Assembly (NCBI GenBank): GCA_963784995.1 | Contig: CAWATZ010000007.1 | Location: 372,001-436,000 of the forward strand | Direction: 5' to 3' | DNA: 64,000 bases | DNA from: CAWATZ01 sp963784995 | GTDB lineage: Bacteria; Planctomycetota; Planctomycetia; Gemmatales; Gemmataceae | Shown here: positions 40,484-48,953 of the stretch, one piece after another | Numbering within the stretch: the stretch's first letter is position 1 | How the letters are laid out: every line of letters starts with the position of its first letter | Notes under the pieces: model-generated | Told to the model about the DNA's origin: nothing | The model's database searches: none | Seen by the model: the letters and a program-made list of their open reading frames with translations, nothing else | Program-made: the position numbers and the translations under genes

Positions 40484-41866
40484 AATTATGGGGTAAGTGC
40501 CAATACATCCCGAACAGTTTTGTGCCAGTACCTCCCGAACGGCGGGAGGGCTACAATTGCTCTAAACCTGATCTTTCATGAGGTAGTTCCATGAGCAAGC
40601 AAAGCGTCAAGAAGAGCGGCGTCGCGACATGGTAGCCGCTGTCCGCCGCGGTCAGTCCCTGCGTGCCGTCGCTGGCCGCTTTGGCGTCGGTGTCGCCACG
40701 GTCGCCCACTGGGTCCAGCGTGCCAAAGGCAAGCGGCTCGATCGCGTTGCTTGGTCCGATCGCTCCTGTGCGCCGCACCAGTCCCGCCGCACCGCTACCT
40801 CCTTGGAGGATCTGGTTTTGAAGACGCGGAGCGACTTGGCCCAGAGCGACCTGGGTGCCATCGGTGCCGCCGCCATCCGTCAGGCTCTGGTGGACCAAGC
40901 ATCTTGCCCAGGTGCCCTCGGTGCGGACCATTAACCGCATCCTCGGACGCCGTGGCGCGTTGGATGGCCGCAAAAGAATCCGGCGACCGCCTCCTCCGCT
41001 GGGGTGGTATTTGCCCGAGGTCGCAGCGGCCCAGGCCGAGCTGGACAGCATCGACATCGTCGAGGGGTTGGTGATCAAGGAGGGACCCCAGATCGAGGTG
41101 CTCAACGGCGTCTCCTTGCACGGCGGCCTGGTCGTCTCCTGGCCGATCGTATCGCCGGTCACGTCCGCGATGACCGTTCAAGTCGCTGAGTCGAGCACTG
41201 GCGCGAGGTTGGCTTGCCTGGCTACGCCCAGTTCGACAACGACATGATCTTCCACGGCACCCATCGCTACCCGGACGCCTTGGGTCGGGTGCTGCGGCTG
41301 TGTCTGAGCCTGGGGGTGGTGCCGGTACTCGTGCCCCCACGCGAAACCGGCTTCCAGGCCATGATCGAGAGCTACAACGGTTGGTGGCAGAGCAAGGTCT
41401 GGGCACGCTTCCAGCATGAAAACCTGGAGGACTTGCAGGGGCATTCCCAGAAGTACGTCGCTGCCTTGCGAAAGCAGCGGGCGGCACGGATCGAGGCGGC
41501 CCCAGACCGGCGGGCCTTCCCGGCAAACTGGAAGCTCAACCTGAAGAAACGGCCGGCGGGCCGGCTGGTCTACTTGAGGCGAAGCAACGGCCTGAGCGAG
41601 GTCGACCTTGCTGGGGCAGAACTGGCCGCTGGGCCAGGTGTGGCCCAATCGCTTGGTCCGCTGTGAAGTGGATCTGGACCAGGACAAGATCCGCTTTTTC
41701 ACCCTGCGCCGCAAGGCGCCGACCAGTCAGCCGCAGATCCTGGAAGTGGACTATCGACTGCCCAACTGCGGTTTCCAGGATTGAGCGCCCTGTTCGGGAT
41801 GTATTGGCAGATGTCAGCATGAGCGCAAATTTTTGTTCGGGATGTATTGGCACTTACCCAATTATG
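40484..41866. mobile_element. Insertion sequence (IS481/IS3-like transposase) with perfect 7-bp target-site duplication
   Basis: Terminal inverted repeats begin GGGTAAGTGCCAATACATCC (40491) and end with the exact reverse complement at 41859; the pairing continues to CCGAACA. The flanks are AATTATG at 40484-40490 and again at 41860-41866. Inside each end a second, partly matching copy (TGCCARTACMTCCCGAAC) lies about 30 nt inward, likely transposase-binding sites. The element is 1369 bp without the duplication. A perfect duplication means little time has passed since insertion. Confidence 0.85.
40591..41784 (+). pseudogene. IS transposase with HTH and rve integrase core, at least three frameshifts
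   Basis: HTH region SLRAVAGRFGVGVATVAHWV; second HTH part VPSVRTINRILGRRGALDGR; then YLPEVAAAQAELDSIDIVEG, GYAQFDNDMIFHG (an acidic position of the DDE core), ESYNGWWQSKVWARFQHENL (catalytic Glu region) and VYLRRSNGLSEVDL, ending CEVDLDQDKIRFFTLRRKAP. Together these form an IS481-like transposase. The pieces occupy three frames, with shifts near 40900, 41190 and 41610 and probably one near 40600. Each shift is a single indel in an otherwise complete sequence of about 400 codons. Confidence 0.8.
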
Positions 41867-42531
41867 ACAAGGACGGGGAGGGGGTAGAGCAGCATCGAGC
41901 GAAGCGCAAGGCCACCCTTGGGCTGCCGGGCTGGAGAAGAATGGCGCGAATCCCTACCCGCCACGCAGAAAACCCGCTGACGGCGCATTTTTAGAATGAG
42001 CCTTTGCGAATGTTTTCAGCCTGGGTTTGGAGCGAGCAGGATCGGGAATTGATTATTTTGGAAATATGCAGCCAGACCGTTTTTTTCGGTGCTTTTTTTT
42101 CAGAATGTAGGAGTCCCTTGAAAAGCTTTCAGCCTCTACCTGGAGAGCCGGAATTGAGCAATTGATAAGAAAGGAACACGCCGTAGCCGTATGGGACCGG
42201 CCACCCTAGCAGTCACTTGGAAACTTTTCTCAAAATAAATACTCGATTCTTTACTCCTCGGCTCATTCCCCTGGGGAGCCGTTTCCCGGCATCACTGGCA
42301 GTGCTTCCTCTTCCACCCCTCCTGCATGTCTTCGAGGACGGCAAGCCCGCAGCAGTAGCCAGCGAGATCGTCGTCGCCCAGCGCCTCTTCGCCACCGACC
42401 CCTTCGAGGAACCCGCTGACTCAGGGAGCAGAAACTACGAGGACACGCTGAAGGTTCGCCAGCCAGCCGCTGGAAAAAGGACCGTCATCAAGCAGCAAAC
42501 GTGCAGAATTCAGCCTCCCGGTTGCATACAT
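41867..42531. other. Gene-free stretch between two insertion sequences
   Basis: About 665 bases, noticeably richer in A/T than the surroundings (T-runs near 42080-42100). Two related blocks containing TTTCAGCCT and GGAATTGA occur at about 42010-42050 and 42128-42162, a diverged direct repeat. No supported gene; the frame at 42217-42555 has no recognisable domain. Confidence 0.4.
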
Positions 42532-42687
42532 CCTACATTCCGCGATAGGGGATAAGGCATTTCCTGGCAATTAACTCGACACCCTGGGCGGGACGCTGAC
42601 CCGTGCTTGGTCAGCGTCTTTGCTCCTGCCAGCAGGCAGGCAGTCTCCTTGGACTTTTATTGGCCGCCCCTCCTCTTGACGACTCCA

Positions 42688-42764
42688 AAAACACCTGGAA
42701 AAAATCCTGACCAGGCTGCCCCCGGTCGCCACCCAGCCTGGTCAGGATTTTTTCCAGGTGTTTT
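42688..42764. repeat. Perfect 31-bp palindrome in the IS leader
   Basis: 42688-42718 (AAAACACCTGGAAAAAATCC continuing to GACCAGGCTG) is exactly complementary to 42734-42764 with a 15-nt spacer. It lies 70 nt upstream of the transposase start. A hairpin here would block read-in transcription from outside or hide the ribosome site, a known way for IS elements to limit transposase expression. Confidence 0.75.
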
Positions 42765-42834
42765 GCTCCGTTGTCGTTGTTGCCGCTGCTGCCATAACAG
42801 CCTCCACGCCCGTTTTCTTCGCGTGGAGGCTACC

Positions 42835-44535
42835 GTGTCCCCAACCTGGCAGCAGACCTCTTTGGAGTCGCTCGAAGTCGGTGCCACCCCTGTGGTCCGC
42901 CACTTCCTGGACCGCCTGCAACTGACCGAGTTGTTCCAGCAGCACTTGCCCCTTCTGCCCGGACGCCAGCCGGCCCTGCCCACTGCCGTCACCCTCACGC
43001 TCTTGCTCAGCAACCTCCTCTTGGCGCGCCAACCGTTGTACGCCATCCCCGCCTGGGTCGCTCGACGTGTCCCCGAGCACCTGGGCCTGCACGCCGACCA
43101 ACTGCCGCTGCTCAATGACGACCGCATCGGCCGCGCTCTGGACCACCTGCGGCGTGCCGACCGCGCCAGCCTGCTGACGGCACTGGTCCTGCAGGCCATC
43201 CGCGCCTTCGACATCCGCCTGGAGGAATTGCACCAGGACACGACCACCGTCACCTTCTGTGGTGACTATGCCGAGCAACCCCCTGCCGAGCAAGCCGACC
43301 GGCCGCCACGCATCACCTTCGGCTACAACAAAGACCATCGGCCGGATCTGAAACAACTGCTCTACAGCATCACCATCACAGCCGACGGCGCGGTGCCGGT
43401 CCATTGCAAGACCTACGATGGCAACACCAGCGACGACCAGGTCCACCAGGACACCTGGGCGTTTCTGCGACAGATCATCGGCCACAGTAACTTCCTGTAC
43501 GTGGCCGACAGTAAGCTGTGCAGCCGCGACAACATGAGCTACATCGCCGGGCGGCACGGACGTTTTCTCACGGTCATGCCGCGCACCCGGGCGGAGGATG
43601 GTTGGTTCCGCGACTACCTGCAGACGCACCCGGTGGAGTGGCGTGAAGTGCATCGCGAGCCCCATCCACGCCGTGCCGCTGGAGAGGACGTGGTCTACCG
43701 GGGCGTGGAGAGTCCACGCCGCAGCTCGGAAGGCTACCGGGTGCTGTGGTATCACAGCTCGCAAAAGGAGGAACAAGACCGGCAGGTGCGGCAGCAGCGT
43801 CTGGAGCGTACCTGCGCCCGGCTGGACGGTCTGCAGGCGCCGGGTCGGCGGCGGCAGTGGCGCACGGCCAGCGAAGCACGCACGGCCGCCGCACGCATCG
43901 TGGCGGAGGAACAAGTCGAGGGACTGCTGCGCTTGGTCCTGGAGCAGGAAGTGAAGCAGTCGTATCAGCAAGTCGGCCCCGGCCGACCCGGACCCGACAC
44001 GGAGTACCGCTCGGTGCAGACGATTCGGTATCGCATCCGCTTGGAGGAGGATGCGGAGGCGTTGCGGCGTGCGGCCCGCTGTGACGGTCTGTTCCCGCTG
44101 CTGAGCAACGATGAGACGCTGAGCTTGGAAGATGCCTTGGGCAAGTACAAATACCAACCGTTCGTGGAGAAGCGTCACGAGCAGCTCAAGAGTGTGTTTG
44201 GGGTGGCGCCGGTGTTGCTGAAAAACGTGGGTCGGGTGGACAGCCTGCTGTGGCTGTACTTCGTGGTGGAGTTGGTGCAGGCGTTGTTGGAGCGGGAGGT
44301 ACGCGGGCAAATGGCGGCGCGTGGCTGGAGCAGTCTGGCGTTGTACCCGGAAGGTCGGCCGAGCGAAGCGCCGACGGCGGCTGTGGTGTTTGGGAGGTTG
44401 GAGGGGCATCGGCGGCACCGTTTGTTGGATGAGCAGAGGCAGGAGTTGCGTCGCTTCCACGATGAGCTACCACAAGCGGCACAGGAGGTACTCCGGCCGC
44501 TGGGCGTCGCTGGCGCACCCTACGGACTTCCTTGA
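42835..44535 (+). CDS. IS1634-like (IS4 superfamily) DDE transposase
   Basis: 566 aa from GTG 42835, preceded by GGAGG at 5 nt; the longer upstream frame crosses the leader palindrome and is rejected. Sequence landmarks: VGATPVVRHFLDRLQLTELF at the N-terminus, LHQDTTTVTFCGDYAE and GYNKDHRPDLKQLLYSITIT (first catalytic Asp region), VADSKLCSRDNMSYIAGRHG (second Asp), and a C-terminal KYKYQPFVEKRHEQLKSVFG with the catalytic Glu. These are the IS1634 family blocks. The frame is intact, so the element may be active. It lies 100 bases from the end of the integrase gene. Confidence 0.88.
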   Translation: MSPTWQQTSLESLEVGATPVVRHFLDRLQLTELFQQHLPLLPGRQPALPTAVTLTLLLSNLLLARQPLYAIPAWVARRVPEHLGLHADQLPLLNDDRIGRALDHLRRADRASLLTALVLQAIRAFDIRLEELHQDTTTVTFCGDYAEQPPAEQADRPPRITFGYNKDHRPDLKQLLYSITITADGAVPVHCKTYDGNTSDDQVHQDTWAFLRQIIGHSNFLYVADSKLCSRDNMSYIAGRHGRFLTVMPRTRAEDGWFRDYLQTHPVEWREVHREPHPRRAAGEDVVYRGVESPRRSSEGYRVLWYHSSQKEEQDRQVRQQRLERTCARLDGLQAPGRRRQWRTASEARTAAARIVAEEQVEGLLRLVLEQEVKQSYQQVGPGRPGPDTEYRSVQTIRYRIRLEEDAEALRRAARCDGLFPLLSNDETLSLEDALGKYKYQPFVEKRHEQLKSVFGVAPVLLKNVGRVDSLLWLYFVVELVQALLEREVRGQMAARGWSSLALYPEGRPSEAPTAAVVFGRLEGHRRHRLLDEQRQELRRFHDELPQAAQEVLRPLGVAGAPYGLP

Positions 44536-44635
44536 TCTTCTTTGGTTCAGGATAATTCACTGGAAATGCCCTCAACCCATTCGCGGAATGTAGGTTTCAC
44601 ACGCCGAGTTGAAGCGAATTCAGAAAGAGGGGCTC

Positions 44636-45892
44636 TTACCCCCCAAACACTGAGCGGATAGCTTCTCGCTTCACATCGGGCGTGAGGTGGCGATAGCGCC
44701 TGCGTTGCTCCTCCGTTTGGTGCCCGACAAACTCGTCGATGATCCGCTGGTCAATCCCAGCCGCGGCCATACAGGAAATGAACGAGTGCCGCAGCGTGTG
44801 GTATCCCTTCAGCACTTCCCACTTGCTCCCAGCCAGCGTCCGCTTGAAATGGTCATGGGCCTCATCCCGGGTGACCGGGGTGGGGGCGGACCGCCTGGTC
44901 TTACTCCGGACGACCTTGCTGCCCTGGCAGAACAGGTTCGAGCACTGGGGCCGGACGACCAGCCAGTCCCGCAGCACTTCCTTCAGGAACGGCGTCAAGG
45001 CCACCCGCCTGGTGGTCTTCTTCTCGTGGGACCGCTTCCGCTCCCGGATCAGGACCGTATCGCCGGCCAGATCGACGTCGTGGACCTCCATGCGGAGCAG
45101 TTCGCTACGACGGGCTCCAGTGTGGGCCGCCGTGCAGAAGATCGGGTAGACCCACGGCTGACTGGCCTGCTTGTGAACGTGGTCGAGCAGTTCGGCGATC
45201 TCGGGCCGGGTCAGGTAGAGCGAATCCCACAGTTCGTCCTTCTGTTTCTGGGTCAGCCGTCCGCTGGCGATGCGGTTCTCAATTTCCTGCCAGGTCATGA
45301 AGGGAGGTTTCTCCTCCGGCTTGGGGAAGGTGAGTTGCTTCATGGAGAGGAAGCGGCCGGCGACCAGTCCCATAGGGACTCCCCAGTTCCAGGCCGTCCG
45401 CAGAGTGACGATCTCCTTCCTGATAGTGGCGGGGCTCAACTTACCGCCTTGGCCGCGCATCTGGCGGCGGCGGTCTACGTGCTTCTGCAAGTCGGCCAGG
45501 GAGAGTTGCTCCACGGGGAATTTCTCGCCCAGGGTGGCAACCAGGTGGTTGAAATGGATCTCCATGCCGCCGAGGGTGGACTCTTCCAGAGAACCGTGCC
45601 GGTGGGTTTCCAGGTAGCGATCACGGAGGGAAACCAGGGTGGTTGGTACACTTGCTGGTACACTTGCCGACTTTTCGGGCGGCTTGCCGTCGAATTTCAG
45701 GAAGGTGACAATGTCGGTCGCGGGGGGGATGGCGATGTAGCCGTTGCGGAGGAGGGCGAGAACTTCGTCCACCTTGGCCGACTTGGCCTCGGCTATCTCG
45801 CGGGGCACCTTGCCCAGAGAGAAGGTTTCGCGTTTCCCGTGATACAGAAAGAGGATACGGAAACTGCCGTTGCGTTCCTGGAGGGTCGCCAT
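44636..45892 (-). CDS. Tyrosine-type site-specific integrase
   Basis: 418 aa from ATG 45892. The frame extends upstream through the tRNA gene, but those codons are tRNA sequence, not protein. The N-terminal SAM-like core-binding domain includes LGEKFPVEQLSLADLQKHVD. Catalytic residues of the C-terminal domain: Arg in TGARRSELLRMEV, His-x-x-Arg in YHTLRHSFISCMAAAGI, His in EFVGHQTEEQRRRYRHL with the following Tyr. It sits 118 bp from the 3' end of tRNA-Leu(CAA), the standard arrangement of an island integrase using a tRNA as attachment site. The island would extend leftward. No second copy of the tRNA end is seen in the window. Confidence 0.9.
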   Translation of the reverse strand: MATLQERNGSFRILFLYHGKRETFSLGKVPREIAEAKSAKVDEVLALLRNGYIAIPPATDIVTFLKFDGKPPEKSASVPASVPTTLVSLRDRYLETHRHGSLEESTLGGMEIHFNHLVATLGEKFPVEQLSLADLQKHVDRRRQMRGQGGKLSPATIRKEIVTLRTAWNWGVPMGLVAGRFLSMKQLTFPKPEEKPPFMTWQEIENRIASGRLTQKQKDELWDSLYLTRPEIAELLDHVHKQASQPWVYPIFCTAAHTGARRSELLRMEVHDVDLAGDTVLIRERKRSHEKKTTRRVALTPFLKEVLRDWLVVRPQCSNLFCQGSKVVRSKTRRSAPTPVTRDEAHDHFKRTLAGSKWEVLKGYHTLRHSFISCMAAAGIDQRIIDEFVGHQTEEQRRRYRHLTPDVKREAIRSVFGG

Positions 45893-45948
45893 GACGATTG
45901 CCTTTCTGAAATGGGGCCGCAACGTCAGACCAATGTGACCATGAGGAC

Positions 45949-45980
45949 TGTACCAAAATTGTACCAAAGACTCTGGTACA
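45949..45980. promoter_or_regulatory. Cluster of TGTACCA repeats between tRNA and integrase
   Basis: Two direct copies (TGTACCA at 45949 and 45960) and one inverted (TGGTACA at 45974-45980) within 32 bp, 57 bp upstream of the integrase start. The spacing suits binding sites for the integrase or an excisionase, or an integrase promoter operator. Supported by pattern only. Confidence 0.4.
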
Positions 45981-46009
45981 GGAGAGCAAGATTCGTCGTA
46001 AGTCGTTAC

Positions 46010-46093
46010 TGCCGAAGGTGGGGGTCGAACCCACACGCCCTTGCGGGCACTGGATTTTGAGTCCAGCGCGTCTGCCAGTTCCGCCACTTCGGC
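46010..46093 (-). tRNA. tRNA-Leu (anticodon CAA)
   Basis: The minus strand reads GCCGAAGTGGCGGAACTGGC at its 5' end, D-arm, anticodon stem CTGGA with loop CTCAAAA (anticodon CAA, reading UUG), a class II variable arm (TGCCCGCAAGGGCGT), T-loop GGGTTCGACCCCC and acceptor CACCTTCGGC with A73. CCA is not encoded. Its 3' end faces the integrase, consistent with use as an integration site. Confidence 0.95.
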
Positions 46094-46141
46094 TTGCTGT
46101 TTCAGTGTAGCGGTCGCCTTCCGAGCGTCAATCCCGTTCAG

Positions 46142-46963
46142 TTACCGCAGCTTGCTCTCGCACTCGCGCAGGTAGCGGATGCTGTCGCGGGCGATCGTTT
46201 CCGGGTCCGGCGAGTAGTCGAACACCTCGACCGAAACCCAGCCGCGGTAGCCGACGTCCTTCAAGGCCTGGAAGATCGGCACGAAGTCGGTCTTGCCGAA
46301 ACCGGGACCACGCAAGTTCGGGTCGTTGGCGTGGAAATGGCCCAGGCGATCGGCATACCGGCGGATCACCTCGGGCGTGGGGCTCGTCTCCGTGGACATC
46401 GCCTTGACGTCCAGGTGGACCGCGAAATGCGGTGAGGCAACCCGATCGATGATCTCGATGGCCTCCGCCGCGGTGTTGATGAAGTCGGCCTCGGGAGGCG
46501 AGAGCGGCTCCAGGCAGAGCTGGACCCCGCTGTCGGCAATGCCCTGCTTCGCTCGGCGGAACGTATCCACAGCCAGTTCGACGGCCTGCTCCCGGCTGGC
46601 TCCCGGGGGGATGCGCCGCTGAGCGGGGGAGCCGAACACCAGGATGGTGCCGCCCAGCTCCTGGCAGCAGCGGGCCAGTTCGACCAGGTAGCAGGCCGTG
46701 TTGTCCCGGACAACGGCGTCGGGGGAAGTGAGCTGCAGACCTTCGGTCTTGGCCAGCAGCCAGTGCAGACCAAGGATCTGCAAACCGTGAGCCTCGGCCT
46801 GGCGGCGCAGCTGGCGGCGGCGCTCGGGGGTCACGTCGGTAATGCGCGGGGCCAGGGTGAAGGGGGCCAGTTCCAGACCCTGATAGCCCAGGCCAGCCAC
46901 GAAGCGGCAGGTGCGCTCGTGGTCCCAGTCCCCGAAGGTTTCATTGCAAATGGCGTAACGCAT
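46142..46963 (-). CDS. Sugar phosphate isomerase/epimerase family protein (xylose-isomerase-like TIM barrel)
   Basis: 273 aa from ATG 46963, with AGGAG upstream; 17 further in-frame codons upstream come from the repeat hairpin and are excluded. AP-endonuclease-2/TIM-barrel features: MRYAICNETFGDWDHERTCR at the start, LGYQGLELAPFTL, LCLEPLSPPEADFINTAAEA (metal-ligand Glu), HFAVHLDVKAMSTE, LGHFHANDPNLRGPGFGKTD and a final VSVEVFDYSPDP Glu. These are the metal-binding acidic and His residues of the family. The substrate is probably a sugar or sugar derivative. It is separated from the upstream protease by a long palindromic repeat that likely terminates transcription. Confidence 0.85.
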   Translation of the reverse strand: MRYAICNETFGDWDHERTCRFVAGLGYQGLELAPFTLAPRITDVTPERRRQLRRQAEAHGLQILGLHWLLAKTEGLQLTSPDAVVRDNTACYLVELARCCQELGGTILVFGSPAQRRIPPGASREQAVELAVDTFRRAKQGIADSGVQLCLEPLSPPEADFINTAAEAIEIIDRVASPHFAVHLDVKAMSTETSPTPEVIRRYADRLGHFHANDPNLRGPGFGKTDFVPIFQALKDVGYRGWVSVEVFDYSPDPETIARDSIRYLRECESKLR

Positions 46964-46976
46964 GGTGCTCCTTCGG

Positions 46977-47037
46977 TGACAAGGTGACAAGGTGACAAGG
47001 GCCCCTCTTGTCACCTTGTCACCTTGTCACCTTGTCA
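46977..47037. repeat. Palindrome made of GTGACAAG tandem units, terminator-like
   Basis: Three direct GGTGACAA units (46977-46999) face their exact reverse complements (47007-47029, with a further unit to 47037), giving a 23-bp perfect stem with a 7-nt loop. It begins at the protease stop codon and ends 14 nt before the isomerase ATG on the minus strand. Confidence 0.85.
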
Positions 47038-48594
47038 TTCTTCCGACAGCGTCACCCGTTCGACCCGGCCATCCAGGTCTTGCAAGGTGACCTCGACGGA
47101 CCGGCCCGCCTTGGCTATCACCTCGTAAAACCGGGCCGGGGTGGTGACAGAGACATTGTTGACCCGGGTAATCACCTTGTCCACTTGCAGCAGGGCCTTG
47201 TCGGCCGGACTGCTGGGAACCACCTCGCGGATGACGACCCCTTCAGGGACGACCTGGTTCCGCCACTGCCTGCCGATCCGTGGCACCCGCTGGGTGTAAA
47301 TGCTGCTGTAATCGACCCGCAGTCCGAACCGGGCGGGGGGACGGTTGGCGGCGATGACCGGACCCGGAACGTAATACTTGGCCAGCCGGGCCGTCACCGT
47401 TCGCTTCTGTCCCAGGGCGTTCTGCACCTCGATGCGTGCCTGGGACCCAGCCAGGCAGGTGCCCAGCAGCAAAAACAGATCGTCCACCTCGTGGACAGGT
47501 GTTCCGTTAATCGACAGGATGCGGTCGTGGACGTGCAGCTCGGCCCGTTCAGCCGGGGTGCCGCCCTCCACCGTGGAGATTTTGGCCCCGCGGTTGTCTT
47601 CTCCCGGCACCAGACCGACCCCGAGGAAGCCGTACTCGACCTCCTTGCCGAGCTTCAGCACCTCGACCACGCGCCGCATCCCGGCGTCCAGGGGCACGGC
47701 AAAGCCGCCCGGCGTCTCGACTCCCGTCAGGGCGGCCAGGGCCGTGGTCATCCCGATCAGTTCCCCCTTGAGGTTCAGGACCGCCCCGCCGCTGCAGCCC
47801 AGCTCCAGCCGGGTATCGAGCTGCAGCAGCGTGCCGTACTGGTGCAGGGTTTGCCGGTTCGGCTCCAGTTCGCTCCGCGGCGCGGGGGCCCGGCGGCGCA
47901 CGTTGGCGATCATGCCCCACGATGCCGTGGGACTGCCGTCCCGGAAGCCGGCCGCGTAGGGGTTGGCCAGCAGCAGCACCAGCTGCCCCTTGCGATACTT
48001 GCCCGGTTGCGCCATCTTGAGCGGCTTCAGGCCCTCGGGCGGATCCAGCAGCCGGAGGACGGCCAGGTCGCTCCGTGGGTCGGACGCGTGAATGTCCGCG
48101 TAGCTTCCCTTGCCGCCCGGCAGCCGGACGTACACCTTGGTGGCATTGCGCACCACGTGGGCATTGGTCAGGATCAGGCCGGCCGGGTCCACGACAATGC
48201 CGCTGCCATACGATTCGGGGACGTGGTCCGGCGCCTCCAGGTCGATGGCCCGGATGGCGCTGATCTGCTCCTTGTATTCTTTGCTGGTTTTGTCACGGTA
48301 GGTACTGTCGATGGTGGCGCGAGCGGCCCCGCCATCGAACTTGCCCAGTTTGCCGGTGCCATCGTTCGCCGGGGCTGCCCGCCAGCGGGCGTACTCCTCA
48401 CTGCGCGACACCAGGACGCAGGCCACCGACGCCTCGCAGTTGTCGATGACCCCTTCCAGGGCCTCCTCCAGGGCCTGCAGGACCGCGGGTCCGGTTTTTT
48501 CCGTTGTGGCACGGTCTCCTGACCGTGCCACCGGTCCGCGACCGCACAGGAGCAACAGGACAGCGAGCGACACAACTGCGGCAATGCTGCGCAT
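47035..48594 (-). CDS. HtrA-like S1C serine protease with PDZ domains
   Basis: 519 aa. N-terminal signal peptide (RSIAAVVSLAVLLLLCGRGP). Trypsin-like triad: His in LILTNAHVVRNATKV, Asp in DPRSDLAVLRLL, Ser in ELGCSGGAVLNLKGEL (the usual GNSGG is GCSGG here). Two PDZ domains follow: EYGFLGVGLVPGEDNRGAKI with DRILSINGTPVHEVDDLF, and a second ending VVPSSPADKALLQVDKVITR. Periplasmic protein-quality-control protease of the DegP/HtrA type. Residues just after the signal peptide (VARSGDRATTEK) are encoded by a palindromic repeat at 48506-48531, so a repeat insertion reshaped the mature N-terminus without harming the frame. Confidence 0.88.
   Translation of the reverse strand: MRSIAAVVSLAVLLLLCGRGPVARSGDRATTEKTGPAVLQALEEALEGVIDNCEASVACVLVSRSEEYARWRAAPANDGTGKLGKFDGGAARATIDSTYRDKTSKEYKEQISAIRAIDLEAPDHVPESYGSGIVVDPAGLILTNAHVVRNATKVYVRLPGGKGSYADIHASDPRSDLAVLRLLDPPEGLKPLKMAQPGKYRKGQLVLLLANPYAAGFRDGSPTASWGMIANVRRRAPAPRSELEPNRQTLHQYGTLLQLDTRLELGCSGGAVLNLKGELIGMTTALAALTGVETPGGFAVPLDAGMRRVVEVLKLGKEVEYGFLGVGLVPGEDNRGAKISTVEGGTPAERAELHVHDRILSINGTPVHEVDDLFLLLGTCLAGSQARIEVQNALGQKRTVTARLAKYYVPGPVIAANRPPARFGLRVDYSSIYTQRVPRIGRQWRNQVVPEGVVIREVVPSSPADKALLQVDKVITRVNNVSVTTPARFYEVIAKAGRSVEVTLQDLDGRVERVTLSEE
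48506..48531. repeat. Palindromic repeat (family GTGGCAYGGTC) inside the protease gene
   Basis: GTGGCACGGTC, TCCT centre, GACCGTGCCAC: a perfect 26-bp element. The same element occurs in-frame in the membrane-protein gene at 49672-49697 and, with T for C, in at least four copies at 50587-50928. Confidence 0.85.
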
Positions 48595-48749
48595 GAGTCC
48601 GGCCTCTCCGACCAGGTCCAGACAAGGGGGAACAAAGCGAGTTGGTGGTTCCTGGTCGCTCCTCAGTTGTATCTGATCCCAGAAGGCATTTCCAGCGGCA
48701 AATTGTTTTCGCGTTCCGCTTTTCCGCTCAGGGTGTCCCTCTGGATTTT

Positions 48750-48822
48750 GGCGAGCGGCGCGGCGTCAGCCCGCCGGTGCTGGTGCGGCCGAGACCGGCG
48801 GGCTGACGCCGCGCCGCTCGCC
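48750..48822. repeat. Long palindromic repeat, family C, copy 1
   Basis: 29-nt arms 48750-48778 and 48794-48822, perfectly complementary, 15-nt loop; the arm begins GGCGAGCGGCGCGGCGTCAG. It lies between the divergent protease and YceI genes, in a 359-base gap with no other recognisable feature. A second copy at 60060-60130 differs by a compensated base pair. Confidence 0.9.
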
Positions 48823-48953
48823 ACAATTCCAGAGGGGGGCCCTTCCGCTGACAACATCTTGTGTATTCCACGGCGGATGGGTACAGTGTTGCCGATCGAG
48901 GAATTCGCTGAGGTCCAAGAAGACCTCATCCCCGATGGCAAGGAGGCTAACCC

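Larger units (their letters stand above)
42532..44594 (+). mobile_element. IS1634-like insertion sequence, apparently complete
   Basis: Imperfect inverted ends: left CCTACATTCCGCGATAGGGG (42532 onward) and, reading inward from 44594, CCTACATTCCGCGAATGGGT; similarity continues to GGCATTTCC and AATTA, about 40 bp. The single transposase gene fills the element. I find no convincing direct duplication in the flanks (left GCATACAT, right TTTCACAC), so the exact ends may be off by a few bases. Confidence 0.75.

Noticed and set aside
42742..44460. 572-codon minus-strand frame opposite the IS1634-like transposase
   Set aside because: Antisense shadow: His/Gln/Val-rich composition without domains, while the plus strand has clear transposase motifs.
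45893..46087. N-terminal extension of the integrase frame (product would begin MAELADALDSKSS)
   Set aside because: These codons are the tRNA-Leu gene read as protein; the integrase start is ATG 45892.
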